Shown here piece by piece: positions 39,995 to 47,921 of a stretch of 64,000 nt of DNA. This DNA is from an uncultured Oscillospiraceae bacterium. GTDB taxonomy: Bacteria; Bacillota; Clostridia; Oscillospirales; Acutalibacteraceae. Positions within the stretch are counted from its first letter, which is position 1; each line of letters opens with the position of its first letter. The stretch covers positions 124,001 through 188,000 of the forward strand of contig URFL01000003.1 in assembly GCA_900547105.1 (NCBI GenBank), read 5' to 3'. Both the position numbers and the translations under genes were made by a program. Under the pieces are notes generated by a model that ran no database searches, was not told the DNA's origin, and saw nothing but the letters and a program-made list of their open reading frames with translations.

Positions 39995-41272
39995 TTACGC
40001 CTTGCGGATAACATCCACGCCCATGTACGGACGCAGCACCTCCGGCACGGTGATGGACCCGTCGCCGTTCTGGTAGTTTTCCATGATCGCCGCCACAGTG
40101 CGACCAACTGCCACGCCGGAACCGTTCAAGGTGTGCACCAGCTGTGCTTTCGCTTTGGGGTCTTTCTTAAAGCGGATCTGCGCGCGGCGCGCCTGATAAT
40201 CTTCAAAGTTGGAGCAGCTGGAGATCTCGACATAGCGACCATAGGACGGCATCCACACTTCGATGTCGTAGGTCTTGGCGCTGGAGAAGCCCAGATCGCC
40301 GGTGGACAAGGTGACCACACGATAGGGCAGACCCAGCAGTTGCAGCACCTTTTCGGCATCGTTGGTCAGTTTTTCCAGCTCTTCGTAGCTGTGCTCCGGC
40401 TCCACGAATTTGACCAGCTCCACTTTGTTGAACTGGTGCTGGCGAATCAGACCGCGGGTATCGCGACCGGCGGAACCCGCCTCGGCGCGGAAGCATGCCG
40501 AATAGGCGCAGTATTTGATGGGCAGTCGGCTGCCGTCCAAAATCTCGTCGCGGTGCATATTGGTCACCGGCACCTCGGCGGTCGGGATCAGAAAATAGTC
40601 CTCATTGGCAATTTTGAACGCATCTTCCTCAAACTTCGGGAGCTGGCCGGTGCCGGTCATGGACGCACGGTTCACCATATACGGCGGGAAAATCTCGGTG
40701 TAGCCGTTTTGGGTGTGGGTATCCAGGAAAAAGCTGATGATGGAGCGTTCCAGCCGCGAGCCCAAGCCTTTGTAGAAGTGGAAACGCGCACCGGTCACCT
40801 TGGCAGCGGTTTCGGGGTCCAAAATACCGAGCTTCGCGCCCAGATCCCAGTGTGCCTGCGGCTCAAAATCAAACTTGGTCGGCTCGCCCCAATGGCGCAT
40901 ATCCTGATTTTCCTTGTCATCCTTGCCATAGGGCACACTTTCGTGCGGAATATTCGGGATGGACAGCATAATGTTGCGCTGCTCGGTTTCCAACGCGCTG
41001 ATCTGCACATCCAGTGCCTTTACCTGATCCGACAGCTTCTTCATTTCCTCCATGATCGGGGCGACATCGCCGCCCTCTTTCTTGATCTGAGGAATCTGCT
41101 TGCTCGCCTGGTTCTGCTGCGCTTTCAGCGCATCCGCCTGGCTGCTCAGCTCGCGGCGCTGGGCGTCGATCGCGAGAACACGATCCACCTCGGCATCCAT
41201 ATCCTTGTTGCGGCTGCGCATCGCAGCCTTGACGCGATCCGGTTCGGTACGAACAACTTTAATATCCAACAT
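39995..41272 (-). CDS. serS: Seryl-tRNA synthetase
   Basis: 425 aa class II enzyme charging tRNA-Ser and tRNA-Sec. N-terminal antiparallel coiled-coil arm (about 30-100) that binds the long variable arm of tRNA-Ser; motif 2 CFRAEAGSAGRDTRG and motif 3 VAVGRTVAAIMENYQ near the C terminus. It starts 39 bases after parB with no room for a T-box leader, so it appears to be the third gene of the parA-parB operon. ATG 41272 follows GGGAGAA. Confidence 0.96.
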   Translation of the reverse strand: MLDIKVVRTEPDRVKAAMRSRNKDMDAEVDRVLAIDAQRRELSSQADALKAQQNQASKQIPQIKKEGGDVAPIMEEMKKLSDQVKALDVQISALETEQRNIMLSIPNIPHESVPYGKDDKENQDMRHWGEPTKFDFEPQAHWDLGAKLGILDPETAAKVTGARFHFYKGLGSRLERSIISFFLDTHTQNGYTEIFPPYMVNRASMTGTGQLPKFEEDAFKIANEDYFLIPTAEVPVTNMHRDEILDGSRLPIKYCAYSACFRAEAGSAGRDTRGLIRQHQFNKVELVKFVEPEHSYEELEKLTNDAEKVLQLLGLPYRVVTLSTGDLGFSSAKTYDIEVWMPSYGRYVEISSCSNFEDYQARRAQIRFKKDPKAKAQLVHTLNGSGVAVGRTVAAIMENYQNGDGSITVPEVLRPYMGVDVIRKA

Positions 41273-41311
41273 GACAAATTCTCCCTTTCGTTTGTCTTTT
41301 TCTGATTTTTC

Positions 41312-42172
41312 TTATTGATCGCGGCTGTACAGCCGGTTTGCCAGCTGCTGCAGATCGTCCTGGCTGTAAAATTCCAGCTCCAGCACGCCGCCTTTGCCGC
41401 TTTTCTTCACTTTCACCTTGCGCCCCAGGCATTCCTTCAACGCCAGCTCCACTTCGCTGTAAAAGCTGTCGGCAGCAAAGCGCGCTTCTTTTGTTTCATG
41501 TGAAACATTGTGTGGGGAACGCGCCTGTTTCGCGCGTTTTTCCAGCTCGCGCACCGACAAGCTCTGCTCCTCCGCCTTCAGCGCCATTTCCTGCTGCTCT
41601 TCCGGGGTAGGGAACGCCAGCAGCGCGCGGGCGTGACCCGCCGACAGCCGCCCCGCCAGTACCATATCCGCCACCGGCTCCGGCAAATTCAGCAGCCGCA
41701 GCGCATTCGCGACCGCCGGGCGCGATTTATTGACTACGCGGGCGGTTTCCTCCTGCGTCAAGCCGTAGCTGGTCATCAGCGACTGATACCCGCGCGCTTC
41801 TTCCATCGGATTCAGGTCCTCGCGCTGCAGGTTTTCGATCATTGCCAACTCCGCCGCTTCCTGATCCGTCATTTCGCGGATCACCACCGGTGCTTCGGTC
41901 AACCCCGCCATGCGGGCTGCCCGCCAGCGGCGTTCGCCCGCCACCAGCTGATAGCCGCCGATCGCCAGCGGCCGCACCAACAGCGGCTGCAAAATACCGT
42001 GCTGCGCAATGGATGCGGACAGCTCGGATAGCGCATTTTCATCGAACTGCTTGCGAGGCTGGTCGCGGTTGGGTTCGATTTCGGACAAATGCAGCGTAAC
42101 AATCTGTCCTTCGTCCGCCGTATTTTCCTTAAACAGGGCTTCCAGCCCTTTTCCAAGGCCGCCTTTCGCCAT
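41312..42172 (-). CDS. parB: Chromosome-partitioning protein ParB (Spo0J-type)
   Basis: 286 aa CTPase clamp that loads on parS and organises the origin. N-terminal ParB domain with PLLVRPLAIGGYQLVAGERR (CTP-binding GERRWRA motif), HTH recognition domain around TQEETARVVNKSRPAVAN, and a C-terminal dimer domain. A parS site lies inside its own coding sequence (41492-41507). ATG 42172 has AAGGAGG seven bases upstream and sits 12 bases after the parA stop. Confidence 0.95.
   Translation of the reverse strand: MAKGGLGKGLEALFKENTADEGQIVTLHLSEIEPNRDQPRKQFDENALSELSASIAQHGILQPLLVRPLAIGGYQLVAGERRWRAARMAGLTEAPVVIREMTDQEAAELAMIENLQREDLNPMEEARGYQSLMTSYGLTQEETARVVNKSRPAVANALRLLNLPEPVADMVLAGRLSAGHARALLAFPTPEEQQEMALKAEEQSLSVRELEKRAKQARSPHNVSHETKEARFAADSFYSEVELALKECLGRKVKVKKSGKGGVLELEFYSQDDLQQLANRLYSRDQ
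41492..41507. promoter_or_regulatory. parS site inside parB
   Basis: TGTTTCATGTGAAACA, one base from the consensus TGTTTCACGTGAAACA bound by ParB/Spo0J. The identical 16-mer occurs upstream of parA. Confidence 0.9.
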
Positions 42173-42184
42173 ATGCGTACCTCC

Positions 42185-42946
42185 TTAGCCTTTCTTTATG
42201 ATTTCTCCCGCCAGTTTGCGATACGCGCGCGCCCCTTTGGAAGCATGATCGTAATAATTGATGGGTTGTCCGTAGCTGGGCGCTTCGGACAGCCGCACCG
42301 TGCGGGGAATAACGGTGGAAAACACCTTGCCGGGGAAAAACTTCTCCACTTCGTCCGCCACCTGTTTGGTGAGGTTCAGCCGCTTGTCGAACATGGTCAT
42401 AACCACGCCTTCCAGCTCCAGCGGCGCGTTGTACAGGCGTTTCACCTGCCGCACCGTCGCCATCAGCTGCGACAATCCCTCCAGCGCGTAAAATTCGCAC
42501 TGGATCGGCACCAGCACGGTGTCCGCCGCGCACAACGCGTTGAGGGTCAGCAGCCCCAGCGAAGGCGGGCAGTCGATCAAGATGTAGTCGTAGTCATCCC
42601 GCAGCGTCGCCAAAGCCGCCTTCAACCGGCTTTCCCGGCGGGATAGCTCTACCATTTCCACCTCGGCACCCGCCAAAGCGATGCCGGACGGCAGCAGATC
42701 CACCCCTTTGAACGCCGTGTGCAGCAAAATCTCCTCCGGTTTGGCGGAGCCGATCAGCATATCGTAGGTGGTTTTCTCTGTGGAACGCTTGTCCACCCCC
42801 AGCCCGCTGGTCGCGTTGGCTTGCGGGTCAATGTCCACCAGCAGCGTCTTTTTCTTTTTCTCGCCCAGCGAGGAGATCAGACTCACGGTGGTGGTGGTTT
42901 TGCCCACGCCGCCCTTCTGGTTGACAACAGCAATAATTTTTCCCAT
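42185..42946 (-). CDS. parA: Chromosome-partitioning ATPase ParA (Soj-type)
   Basis: 253 aa MinD/ParA ATPase. Deviant Walker A NQKGGVGKTTT at residues 9-19, Walker A' VDIDPQANAT and Walker B YILIDCPPSLG. No N-terminal DNA-binding extension, as in chromosomal Soj. It binds DNA non-specifically as an ATP dimer and is controlled by ParB. First gene of parA-parB-serS. ATG 42946 follows AAAGGCGGAGAGG. Confidence 0.96.
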   Translation of the reverse strand: MGKIIAVVNQKGGVGKTTTTVSLISSLGEKKKKTLLVDIDPQANATSGLGVDKRSTEKTTYDMLIGSAKPEEILLHTAFKGVDLLPSGIALAGAEVEMVELSRRESRLKAALATLRDDYDYILIDCPPSLGLLTLNALCAADTVLVPIQCEFYALEGLSQLMATVRQVKRLYNAPLELEGVVMTMFDKRLNLTKQVADEVEKFFPGKVFSTVIPRTVRLSEAPSYGQPINYYDHASKGARAYRKLAGEIIKKG

Positions 42947-42978
42947 GCCTCTCCGCCTTTCCGATTGGTATAAAAATC

Positions 42979-43007
42979 AGTATAGCACATTTGCGGGCAT
43001 GTGAAAA
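42979..43007 (-). promoter_or_regulatory. Promoter of parA-parB-serS
   Basis: Minus strand: TTTTCA (43007-43002), 17-base spacer, TATACT (42984-42979). The -35 is weak, and its upstream edge is one base from the 42-bp parS palindrome. Confidence 0.6.
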
Positions 43008-43008
43008 G

Positions 43009-43050
43009 GGGTAATTTGCATTGTTTCATGTGAAACATCGCAAATTACCC
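43009..43050. promoter_or_regulatory. parS nested in a 42-bp inverted repeat
   Basis: Central TGTTTCATGTGAAACA (43022-43037) is flanked symmetrically by perfect 11-base arms GGGTAATTTGC (43009-43019) and GCAAATTACCC (43040-43050); 18 of 21 pairs are complementary. On the minus strand the repeat follows the GH18 stop by five bases and is followed by CTTTTC, so it may double as a terminator hairpin. Confidence 0.9.
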
Positions 43051-43055
43051 TCTCG

Positions 43056-44330
43056 TCAAATACGCACCACCGAAACCAGGCTGTTGACCACCGCCCAGTT
43101 TTGCGGAAACGCGCGCATAATATTCCAATAGGACGCACCGCGCAGCTGCTTTTGAAACGCCAACCTCAGCTTGGCGGCGATACTGCGGGCGTCCTCAAAC
43201 CACACCACATGGTCGCGGCTGCCGTCGTTGTAGTAAAAATAGGGACTTTGGACGGTTTCGTCAAACAAAATGGTGCTGCGCTCCCGCTGCGCCAGCCGCA
43301 CCGCCTCCAGATTGCCCATGGTGACCGCTTTGGTCACGCCGCGTTCGTAGGGGAGCGGCCAATCGTAGCCGTAGTTGGGAATGCCCATCAGGATTTTCTC
43401 CCGCGGAATTTCGGTCAGCGCGTAGGTCAGCACCCGATCCACATTGTTCAGCGGCGCCACCGCCATCGGCGGACCGTAGGTATAGCCCCATTCGTAGGTC
43501 ATGATCAGCACCGTGTTTGCAACCGCCCCGATGCGGGCATAGTTGTGCGCCTCGTACAACAGCCCCGGCTGGTCGGCGGAGGTTTTGGGCGCCAAATCCA
43601 CGTTGGTGAACCACCCCTCGGCGTTCAGCCGCAGCGTCATCTGCTCGATAAAGTTAAAATACGCCTCGCGCAGGTCTGGTTCGATGAATTCAAAGTCAAT
43701 ATCCAGCCCGACATAGCCTTTTTCTCTCATTTTAGCCACGATTTGTTCGATCAGTCGCGCCTGCACCGCCGGATTGCGGAGCATCAGGCTGGCGCGTTCG
43801 GTGCTGAAGGTACCGGATTCGGTGACGGTGGACAGCAGCATCACCGGCCCCACGCCGAATTGGCGCGCAATCGTAATCAGCGCATCGTCATCCACCGGAA
43901 TCAGATCTCCCTCGGTGGTGAATCCGTAACCGAAAATGGTGAGGTAGGTGAGGTAGGGCAGCACGTGCGCCAGCACCTCGCGGTCGATAAAAGGGTAGGC
44001 GTAGCCGGTCAGCGCCAGTGTGCCTTCCTTTTCGCCCTCGAACGCCAGCGCCAGCGTTTCGCCCGCGACCAGTCGTCCGCTCACCAGCGCGGGGTTGTTT
44101 TGCACCAGTGTCAACGCCGGAACGCCGGTGGTGGCGGCAATCGAATCCAGCGTATCGCCGGGGCGCACGGTGTAGGTGGCGGTAGGACGCTGGATCACCA
44201 GCGCCTGCCCTTCGACCAGCGTATTCGGATCCAAAATGCCGTTGTCCGACACCAGCCGCGCCACCGACACGCCGTAAGCCGCCGCAATGCCCGACAGCGT
44301 TTGCCCCGCACTCACCACATGAATGATCAT
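43056..44330 (-). CDS. LysM-GH18 protein (YaaH/SleL-like)
   Basis: 424 aa. Two LysM domains (residues about 2-47 and 52-97, VRPGDTLDSIAATTGV in the second) bind peptidoglycan; residues about 105-424 form a GH18 barrel with the catalytic signature GLDIDFEF, Glu214 as acid/base. In spore formers such proteins (YaaH, SleL) are N-acetylglucosaminidases of the spore coat/cortex. No signal peptide, as usual for spore-coat members. ATG 44330 has GGAGGGG upstream. Confidence 0.9.
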   Translation of the reverse strand: MIIHVVSAGQTLSGIAAAYGVSVARLVSDNGILDPNTLVEGQALVIQRPTATYTVRPGDTLDSIAATTGVPALTLVQNNPALVSGRLVAGETLALAFEGEKEGTLALTGYAYPFIDREVLAHVLPYLTYLTIFGYGFTTEGDLIPVDDDALITIARQFGVGPVMLLSTVTESGTFSTERASLMLRNPAVQARLIEQIVAKMREKGYVGLDIDFEFIEPDLREAYFNFIEQMTLRLNAEGWFTNVDLAPKTSADQPGLLYEAHNYARIGAVANTVLIMTYEWGYTYGPPMAVAPLNNVDRVLTYALTEIPREKILMGIPNYGYDWPLPYERGVTKAVTMGNLEAVRLAQRERSTILFDETVQSPYFYYNDGSRDHVVWFEDARSIAAKLRLAFQKQLRGASYWNIMRAFPQNWAVVNSLVSVVRI

Positions 44331-44376
44331 AACATCCCCTCCGCCATCAGCGTATGCGCTCCCCGCCGCGGATATG

Positions 44377-44402
44377 AAAAAAGCCGCCCTTTTACAGGCG
44401 GC
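44377..44402 (-). terminator. Terminator overlapping the XRE gene stop codon
   Basis: Minus strand: GCCGCC / GGCGGC stem with the TAA stop in the loop, followed by TTTTTT. Confidence 0.8.
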
Positions 44403-44643
44403 ACTCTTTGTTCGATTTTCTTCCGGGAGCCGGGCGGGGATCATCGGTTAATTCCAGCAAATAATCCACGCTGACGGTATATAAACACGCCAGCTTTCCA
44501 AGCACGGCGGGCGGAACCATGCGTTCGCCCGTTTCGTAATACGCATATGTGCGCTGGGGAACATCAATTTTGCTGCCCACCTGCGCCTGTGTCCAATCGT
44601 GATCCTCCCGCAGATCGCGTATCCGTTTGTATCGCACATTCAT
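44392..44643 (-). CDS. Small XRE-family HTH regulator
   Basis: 83 aa. Residues about 5-65 are a Cro/C1-type HTH: LREDHDWTQAQVGSKIDVPQ is the helix-turn-helix and YYETGERMVP the following turn. Short basic tail. ATG 44643 is preferred to a GTG one codon earlier; the ribosome site is weak. Divergent from the 81-aa gene at 44728 across an 84-base region with a GAACAA-TTGTTC operator-like palindrome, so autoregulation and control of the neighbour are likely. Confidence 0.85.
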   Translation of the reverse strand: MNVRYKRIRDLREDHDWTQAQVGSKIDVPQRTYAYYETGERMVPPAVLGKLACLYTVSVDYLLELTDDPRPAPGRKSNKECRL

Positions 44644-44664
44644 CACCCAAAATAACTATAAAGC

Positions 44665-44677
44665 GAACAATTTGTTC
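44665..44677. promoter_or_regulatory. Operator-like palindrome between XRE gene and 81-aa gene
   Basis: GAACAATTTGTTC, perfect 6-base arms with one central base. A further TTGTTC half-site (44697-44702) lies in the spacer of the plus-strand promoter. Confidence 0.6.
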
Positions 44678-44679
44678 AC

Positions 44680-44708
44680 TTGCTATTTTGAATATATTGT
44701 TCTAAAAT
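44680..44708 (+). promoter_or_regulatory. Promoter of the 81-aa gene
   Basis: TTGCTA (44680-44685), 17-base spacer containing TTGTTC, TAAAAT (44703-44708). The palindrome at 44665-44677 abuts the -35. Confidence 0.6.
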
Positions 44709-44727
44709 ATACGAGGGAGGTGAATTC

Positions 44728-44973
44728 ATGGACGAGCTTTATGAGGAAATGCTTTGTCGCTATATGAGCGAATTGTTGCCGGTGTTTATGAAACAGATGG
44801 AAATATACGCAGCGGTCATGATGGAACGACGATGCTATCAGGCGCTACGCGATATCCAAGCCATTCTGCGCGATGCCGACAAAACGGATCAGGACTGCTT
44901 TGTCGCGATCGATAGCATCATCGATACTTTTGGAAAATACGGAGGCTCTTGCGGAAGTCGGCATGATTTTTAA
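44728..44973 (+). CDS. 81-aa protein of unknown function beside an XRE regulator
   Basis: Not recognised. Mostly helical by composition: an acidic, Met/Leu-rich N-terminal half (MDELYEEMLCRYMSELLP) and a C-terminal half with DADKTDQDCFVAIDSIID, ending in a Gly/Ser/Cys tail. No signal peptide or membrane helix. GGGAGGTG precedes ATG 44728 at ideal distance, supporting real translation. A strong bidirectional terminator follows. The layout with a divergent XRE gene resembles a self-regulated two-gene unit, but no toxin or antitoxin fold is evident. Confidence 0.75.
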   Translation: MDELYEEMLCRYMSELLPVFMKQMEIYAAVMMERRCYQALRDIQAILRDADKTDQDCFVAIDSIIDTFGKYGGSCGSRHDF

Positions 44974-44980
44974 CAAATAA

Positions 44981-45003
44981 CCCCCTCGGGAAAACCCGAG
45001 GGG
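44981..45003. terminator. Convergent terminator
   Basis: CCCCTCGGG-AAAA-CCCGAGGGG stem shared by the 81-aa gene and yitT-like gene. Confidence 0.8.
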
Positions 45004-45010
45004 TCATCTG

Positions 45011-45865
45011 TTATTCTTTGGTGAATCCTTGTCCGTGCACCTCGTCGGCCGAGGTCAGAATGACGAACGCGGCAGGGTCGATCGCGGTCACCAGCGTGCG
45101 CAGCGCGTACACCTCTGACCGGCTGACCGCGCACAGCAGCACCCGCCGATCATCACCGGTATAGGCGCCGGTCGCTTTCAGAATCGTCACGCCGCGCCCC
45201 ATTTGGGTCAAAATCTCTTTGGCGATCCGATCCGGCTCGCCCGACATAATCAGCATCATTTTGCCGCGGCGGCGACCATATACCAGCGCATCCAGCACCT
45301 CGGTGGTCACATAGATCATCAGCGCCGCATACAGCGCGCTTTCCAGATCGCGATACACCAGTGCGGCAATCGCGATCACCACGCCATCCACCAGCAGAAT
45401 GAGCTGTCCCACCGGAACGCCGCTGAACCGCCGTTCCAGCAATCGCGCCGCCACCTCGCTGCCGCCGGTGGTGGCGCCGCGCAGAAAAATCAGCCCCAGC
45501 CCTGCGCCCGCCAGCACACCGCCGCACAAACAGGTCAGAATCTTATCCCCGTGAAACGCCGGCACAAACGGCGCGGTCACATCCATCAGCACAGACGACA
45601 ACACGGTAGCAACCACCGTGCGCAGGGTAAATTCACGCCCCAGCCGGAACCATGCCGCCACCAGCAACGGCAGATTCATCACCAGCACCATCACGCCGAT
45701 CGGCAGGTGAAACAGGTAATTCAGCACGGTAGAAAGCCCGGTCAACCCGCCGGGCGCGATCTGATTGGGCGCGGAAAACACATTGACCGACAGCGCATAC
45801 AACACGCTGCCCGCCAGATAGCACAACCCATCCACGCCCGCTTTTTGCAAGGCTTTGCTGCGCAT
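45011..45865 (-). CDS. YitT-family membrane protein
   Basis: 284 aa. Five to six membrane helices (residues about 10-200) with the family signature SVNVFSAPNQIAPGGLTGLS and GATTGGSEVAARLL, then a cytoplasmic DUF2179 domain (about 205-280, GRGVTILKATGAYTG). Function of the family is unknown, possibly transport. It starts three bases after the mini-RNase III stop, so the two are coupled. Confidence 0.9.
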   Translation of the reverse strand: MRSKALQKAGVDGLCYLAGSVLYALSVNVFSAPNQIAPGGLTGLSTVLNYLFHLPIGVMVLVMNLPLLVAAWFRLGREFTLRTVVATVLSSVLMDVTAPFVPAFHGDKILTCLCGGVLAGAGLGLIFLRGATTGGSEVAARLLERRFSGVPVGQLILLVDGVVIAIAALVYRDLESALYAALMIYVTTEVLDALVYGRRRGKMMLIMSGEPDRIAKEILTQMGRGVTILKATGAYTGDDRRVLLCAVSRSEVYALRTLVTAIDPAAFVILTSADEVHGQGFTKE

Positions 45866-45868
45866 AGC

Positions 45869-46255
45869 TTACTCCTTATCGGTTTCCATCGCCAACGCAA
45901 ACAGCTCGCGCAGGCGATCGATGCGCCCGGTCAGATAGACATAGCCAAACAGCGCCTCCAGCCCGGTCGCTTTGTGATAATCGTTGCCGCTGCGGGCGGT
46001 GTGGGCATTGCGCCCGCGTTTGTACACCGCTTCTTCCTCTTCGGTGAGGATGGGCAGCAGTCGCTGCATGGCGGCGGCCTGCGCTTCGGCGCGCACCCGA
46101 TGCACCGCCATGTTGTGCAGCGCCCCGTTGGGGCGGTTGGCGGCGCTGACCAGCCATTCGCGCACCAGCAGGCTGTACACGCCGTCGCCCACAAACGCCA
46201 GCGTCAGCGGGCTGAGCGTGCGCACATCCACTTGTTCCGGATATAGTCTGTCCAT
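45869..46255 (-). CDS. mrnC: Mini-ribonuclease 3
   Basis: 128 aa. RNase III catalytic domain without a dsRNA-binding domain; matures 23S rRNA ends in Bacillota. TLAFVGDGVYSLLVREWL carries the RNase III signature acid and GLEALFGYVYL the second acidic motif (Glu). Length is typical. Translationally coupled to the YitT-like gene. Confidence 0.9.
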   Translation of the reverse strand: MDRLYPEQVDVRTLSPLTLAFVGDGVYSLLVREWLVSAANRPNGALHNMAVHRVRAEAQAAAMQRLLPILTEEEEAVYKRGRNAHTARSGNDYHKATGLEALFGYVYLTGRIDRLRELFALAMETDKE

Positions 46256-46627
46256 AATCTACCCTCTTTATACGATGATCGCTGTTGATTGGTATGGTTA
46301 CACTCCGCTACTCGCTGCGAGCACATGGCGCTCTGTATTCAGGAAAGCACATGCGTCTTTTTCCACCAAACCGGTTGTTCCCGCAAGCCTTCCCCTCAAG
46401 GGGAAGGCTTGCGAAGTTGCATCTTTTACCATAAGCGGGAGGTATTACCTTCAAGGAAAGGGCTTGCGGAGTTTCTATTTCTTCTTTGTCATTCTGAGCG
46501 AAGCAAAGAATCTTTTAACGCATCCATTTTTCTTCATAAAATTCTTCTTTGCTTTGCCCCTCGGAATGGCAACGATAACCGGGTGCCTGCGTCACTTTTC
46601 CACAGTTTCTGCGCAATTGATGGAAAA
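46256..46627. repeat. Gene-less stretch with family A fragments
   Basis: AAGCCTTCCCCTCAAGGGGAAGGCTT, a solo terminal hairpin of family A, lies at 46384-46409; a decayed copy follows to about 46470, and CATTCTGAGCGAAGCAAAGA at 46491-46510 is a copy of a short dispersed repeat seen also near 2295 and (inverted) 7712. No gene seen. Confidence 0.6.
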
Positions 46628-47896
46628 TTACTCCACAAAATCAAACTCGAAATCGTAGATGCTGACGGTGTCGCCCTCTTCAGCGCCGGCTTCGCGCAGC
46701 GCATCGATCACGCCGCTGGTTTGCAGCGTGCGCTCCAGATACTGCAAGCTCTCGTAATCATCAAAATTGATGGAACGCATCAAATGCAGCAGCCATTCGC
46801 CCTCCACAAAGAACACATCGTCGTGGCGGGTCACGGTTACCGCATGACGATCCACCGGCACCTCCGGCACCGGTTCGGGTTCCGGCTCATACCGCAAAAT
46901 GGGCGGCAGCTTTTGCAGCTGCTCGGCGCAATATTTCACCAGCGCGTCGGTGCCGTGCGCAATGGGCGCCATGATGGGGAAGTAGGCGTAGCCGCGCTGT
47001 TTCATCGCGGCGGCAAATGCTTCCAGCTGCTCATCGGTCGCCAGATCGCACTTGTTGCCCGCCACGATCATGGGGCGGGACGCCAGTTCTTCGTTAAACG
47101 CGTGCAGCTCGCGGTTGATCGCATCAAAATCTGCCAGCGGATCGCGTCCCTCGCTACCCGCAACATCCACCACATGCACCAGCAGGCGGCAGCGTTCCAC
47201 ATGGCGCAGAAAATCGTGACCCAAGCCGACACCCTCGCTGGCGCCCTCGATCACGCCGGGGATATCCGCCATCACAAAGGAGGCACCCTCGGCGACCCGC
47301 ACCACGCCCAGCACCGGCGACAGGGTGGTAAAATGGTAGTTCGCGATCTGCGGTTTCGCCTCGCTCACCACCGAGATCAGGGTGGATTTGCCCACATTGG
47401 GGAATCCCACCAGCCCCACATCCGCCAGCAGCTTCAGCTCCAGCCGCAGCTCAAACGCCTCGCCGGGCATCCCCGGTTTGGCAAACCGCGGCGCTTGCCG
47501 GGTGGGGGTGGCAAAATGCGAGTTGCCCCAGCCGCCGCGTCCGCCGTGCGCCGCCACAAACGGCTCGTCCGACGAAATATCCGCCATCAGCCGGCCGGTT
47601 TCGTTATCATAAATCAGCGTGCCGCGCGGCACCTTGATGACACAGTCGGCGCCTTTTTTGCCAAAGCAGCGTTTGGCGCCGCCATCCTGCCCGTTTTGGG
47701 CGGAAAATTTGCGCTTGTAGCGAAAATCCGCCAGCGTGGAGCCGCTGTCGTCCGCGACAAACACCACATTGCCGCCCACGCCGCCGTCGCCGCCATCCGG
47801 GCCGCCGGATGCGACATATTTTTCGCGGTGAAACGCCACCGCGCCGTTGCCGCCGTTGCCGGCGCGCACCTGTATTTTAGCTACATCTACAAACAT
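46628..47896 (-). CDS. obgE: Obg-family GTPase
   Basis: 422 aa. Glycine-rich Obg fold (1-158; GGNGGNG-type repeats such as GPDGGDGGVGGNV), G domain with GFPNVGKST (G1), DIPG (G3) and NKCD (G4), and a C-terminal OCT domain (about 340-422). Essential ribosome-assembly GTPase, also linked to sporulation and stress signalling in Bacillota. ATG 47896 has AAGGAGGA upstream. Near L27-Prp-L21 as in most Bacillota, but with a thioesterase gene inserted between. Confidence 0.97.
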   Translation of the reverse strand: MFVDVAKIQVRAGNGGNGAVAFHREKYVASGGPDGGDGGVGGNVVFVADDSGSTLADFRYKRKFSAQNGQDGGAKRCFGKKGADCVIKVPRGTLIYDNETGRLMADISSDEPFVAAHGGRGGWGNSHFATPTRQAPRFAKPGMPGEAFELRLELKLLADVGLVGFPNVGKSTLISVVSEAKPQIANYHFTTLSPVLGVVRVAEGASFVMADIPGVIEGASEGVGLGHDFLRHVERCRLLVHVVDVAGSEGRDPLADFDAINRELHAFNEELASRPMIVAGNKCDLATDEQLEAFAAAMKQRGYAYFPIMAPIAHGTDALVKYCAEQLQKLPPILRYEPEPEPVPEVPVDRHAVTVTRHDDVFFVEGEWLLHLMRSINFDDYESLQYLERTLQTSGVIDALREAGAEEGDTVSIYDFEFDFVE

Positions 47897-47921
47897 AAAA
47901 CTCCTCCTTTATCGGGGGTCG

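Noticed and set aside
44392..44973. Toxin-antitoxin system
   Set aside because: Only the XRE half is suggestive; the 81-aa protein shows no toxin motif and the genes are divergent rather than in one operon.
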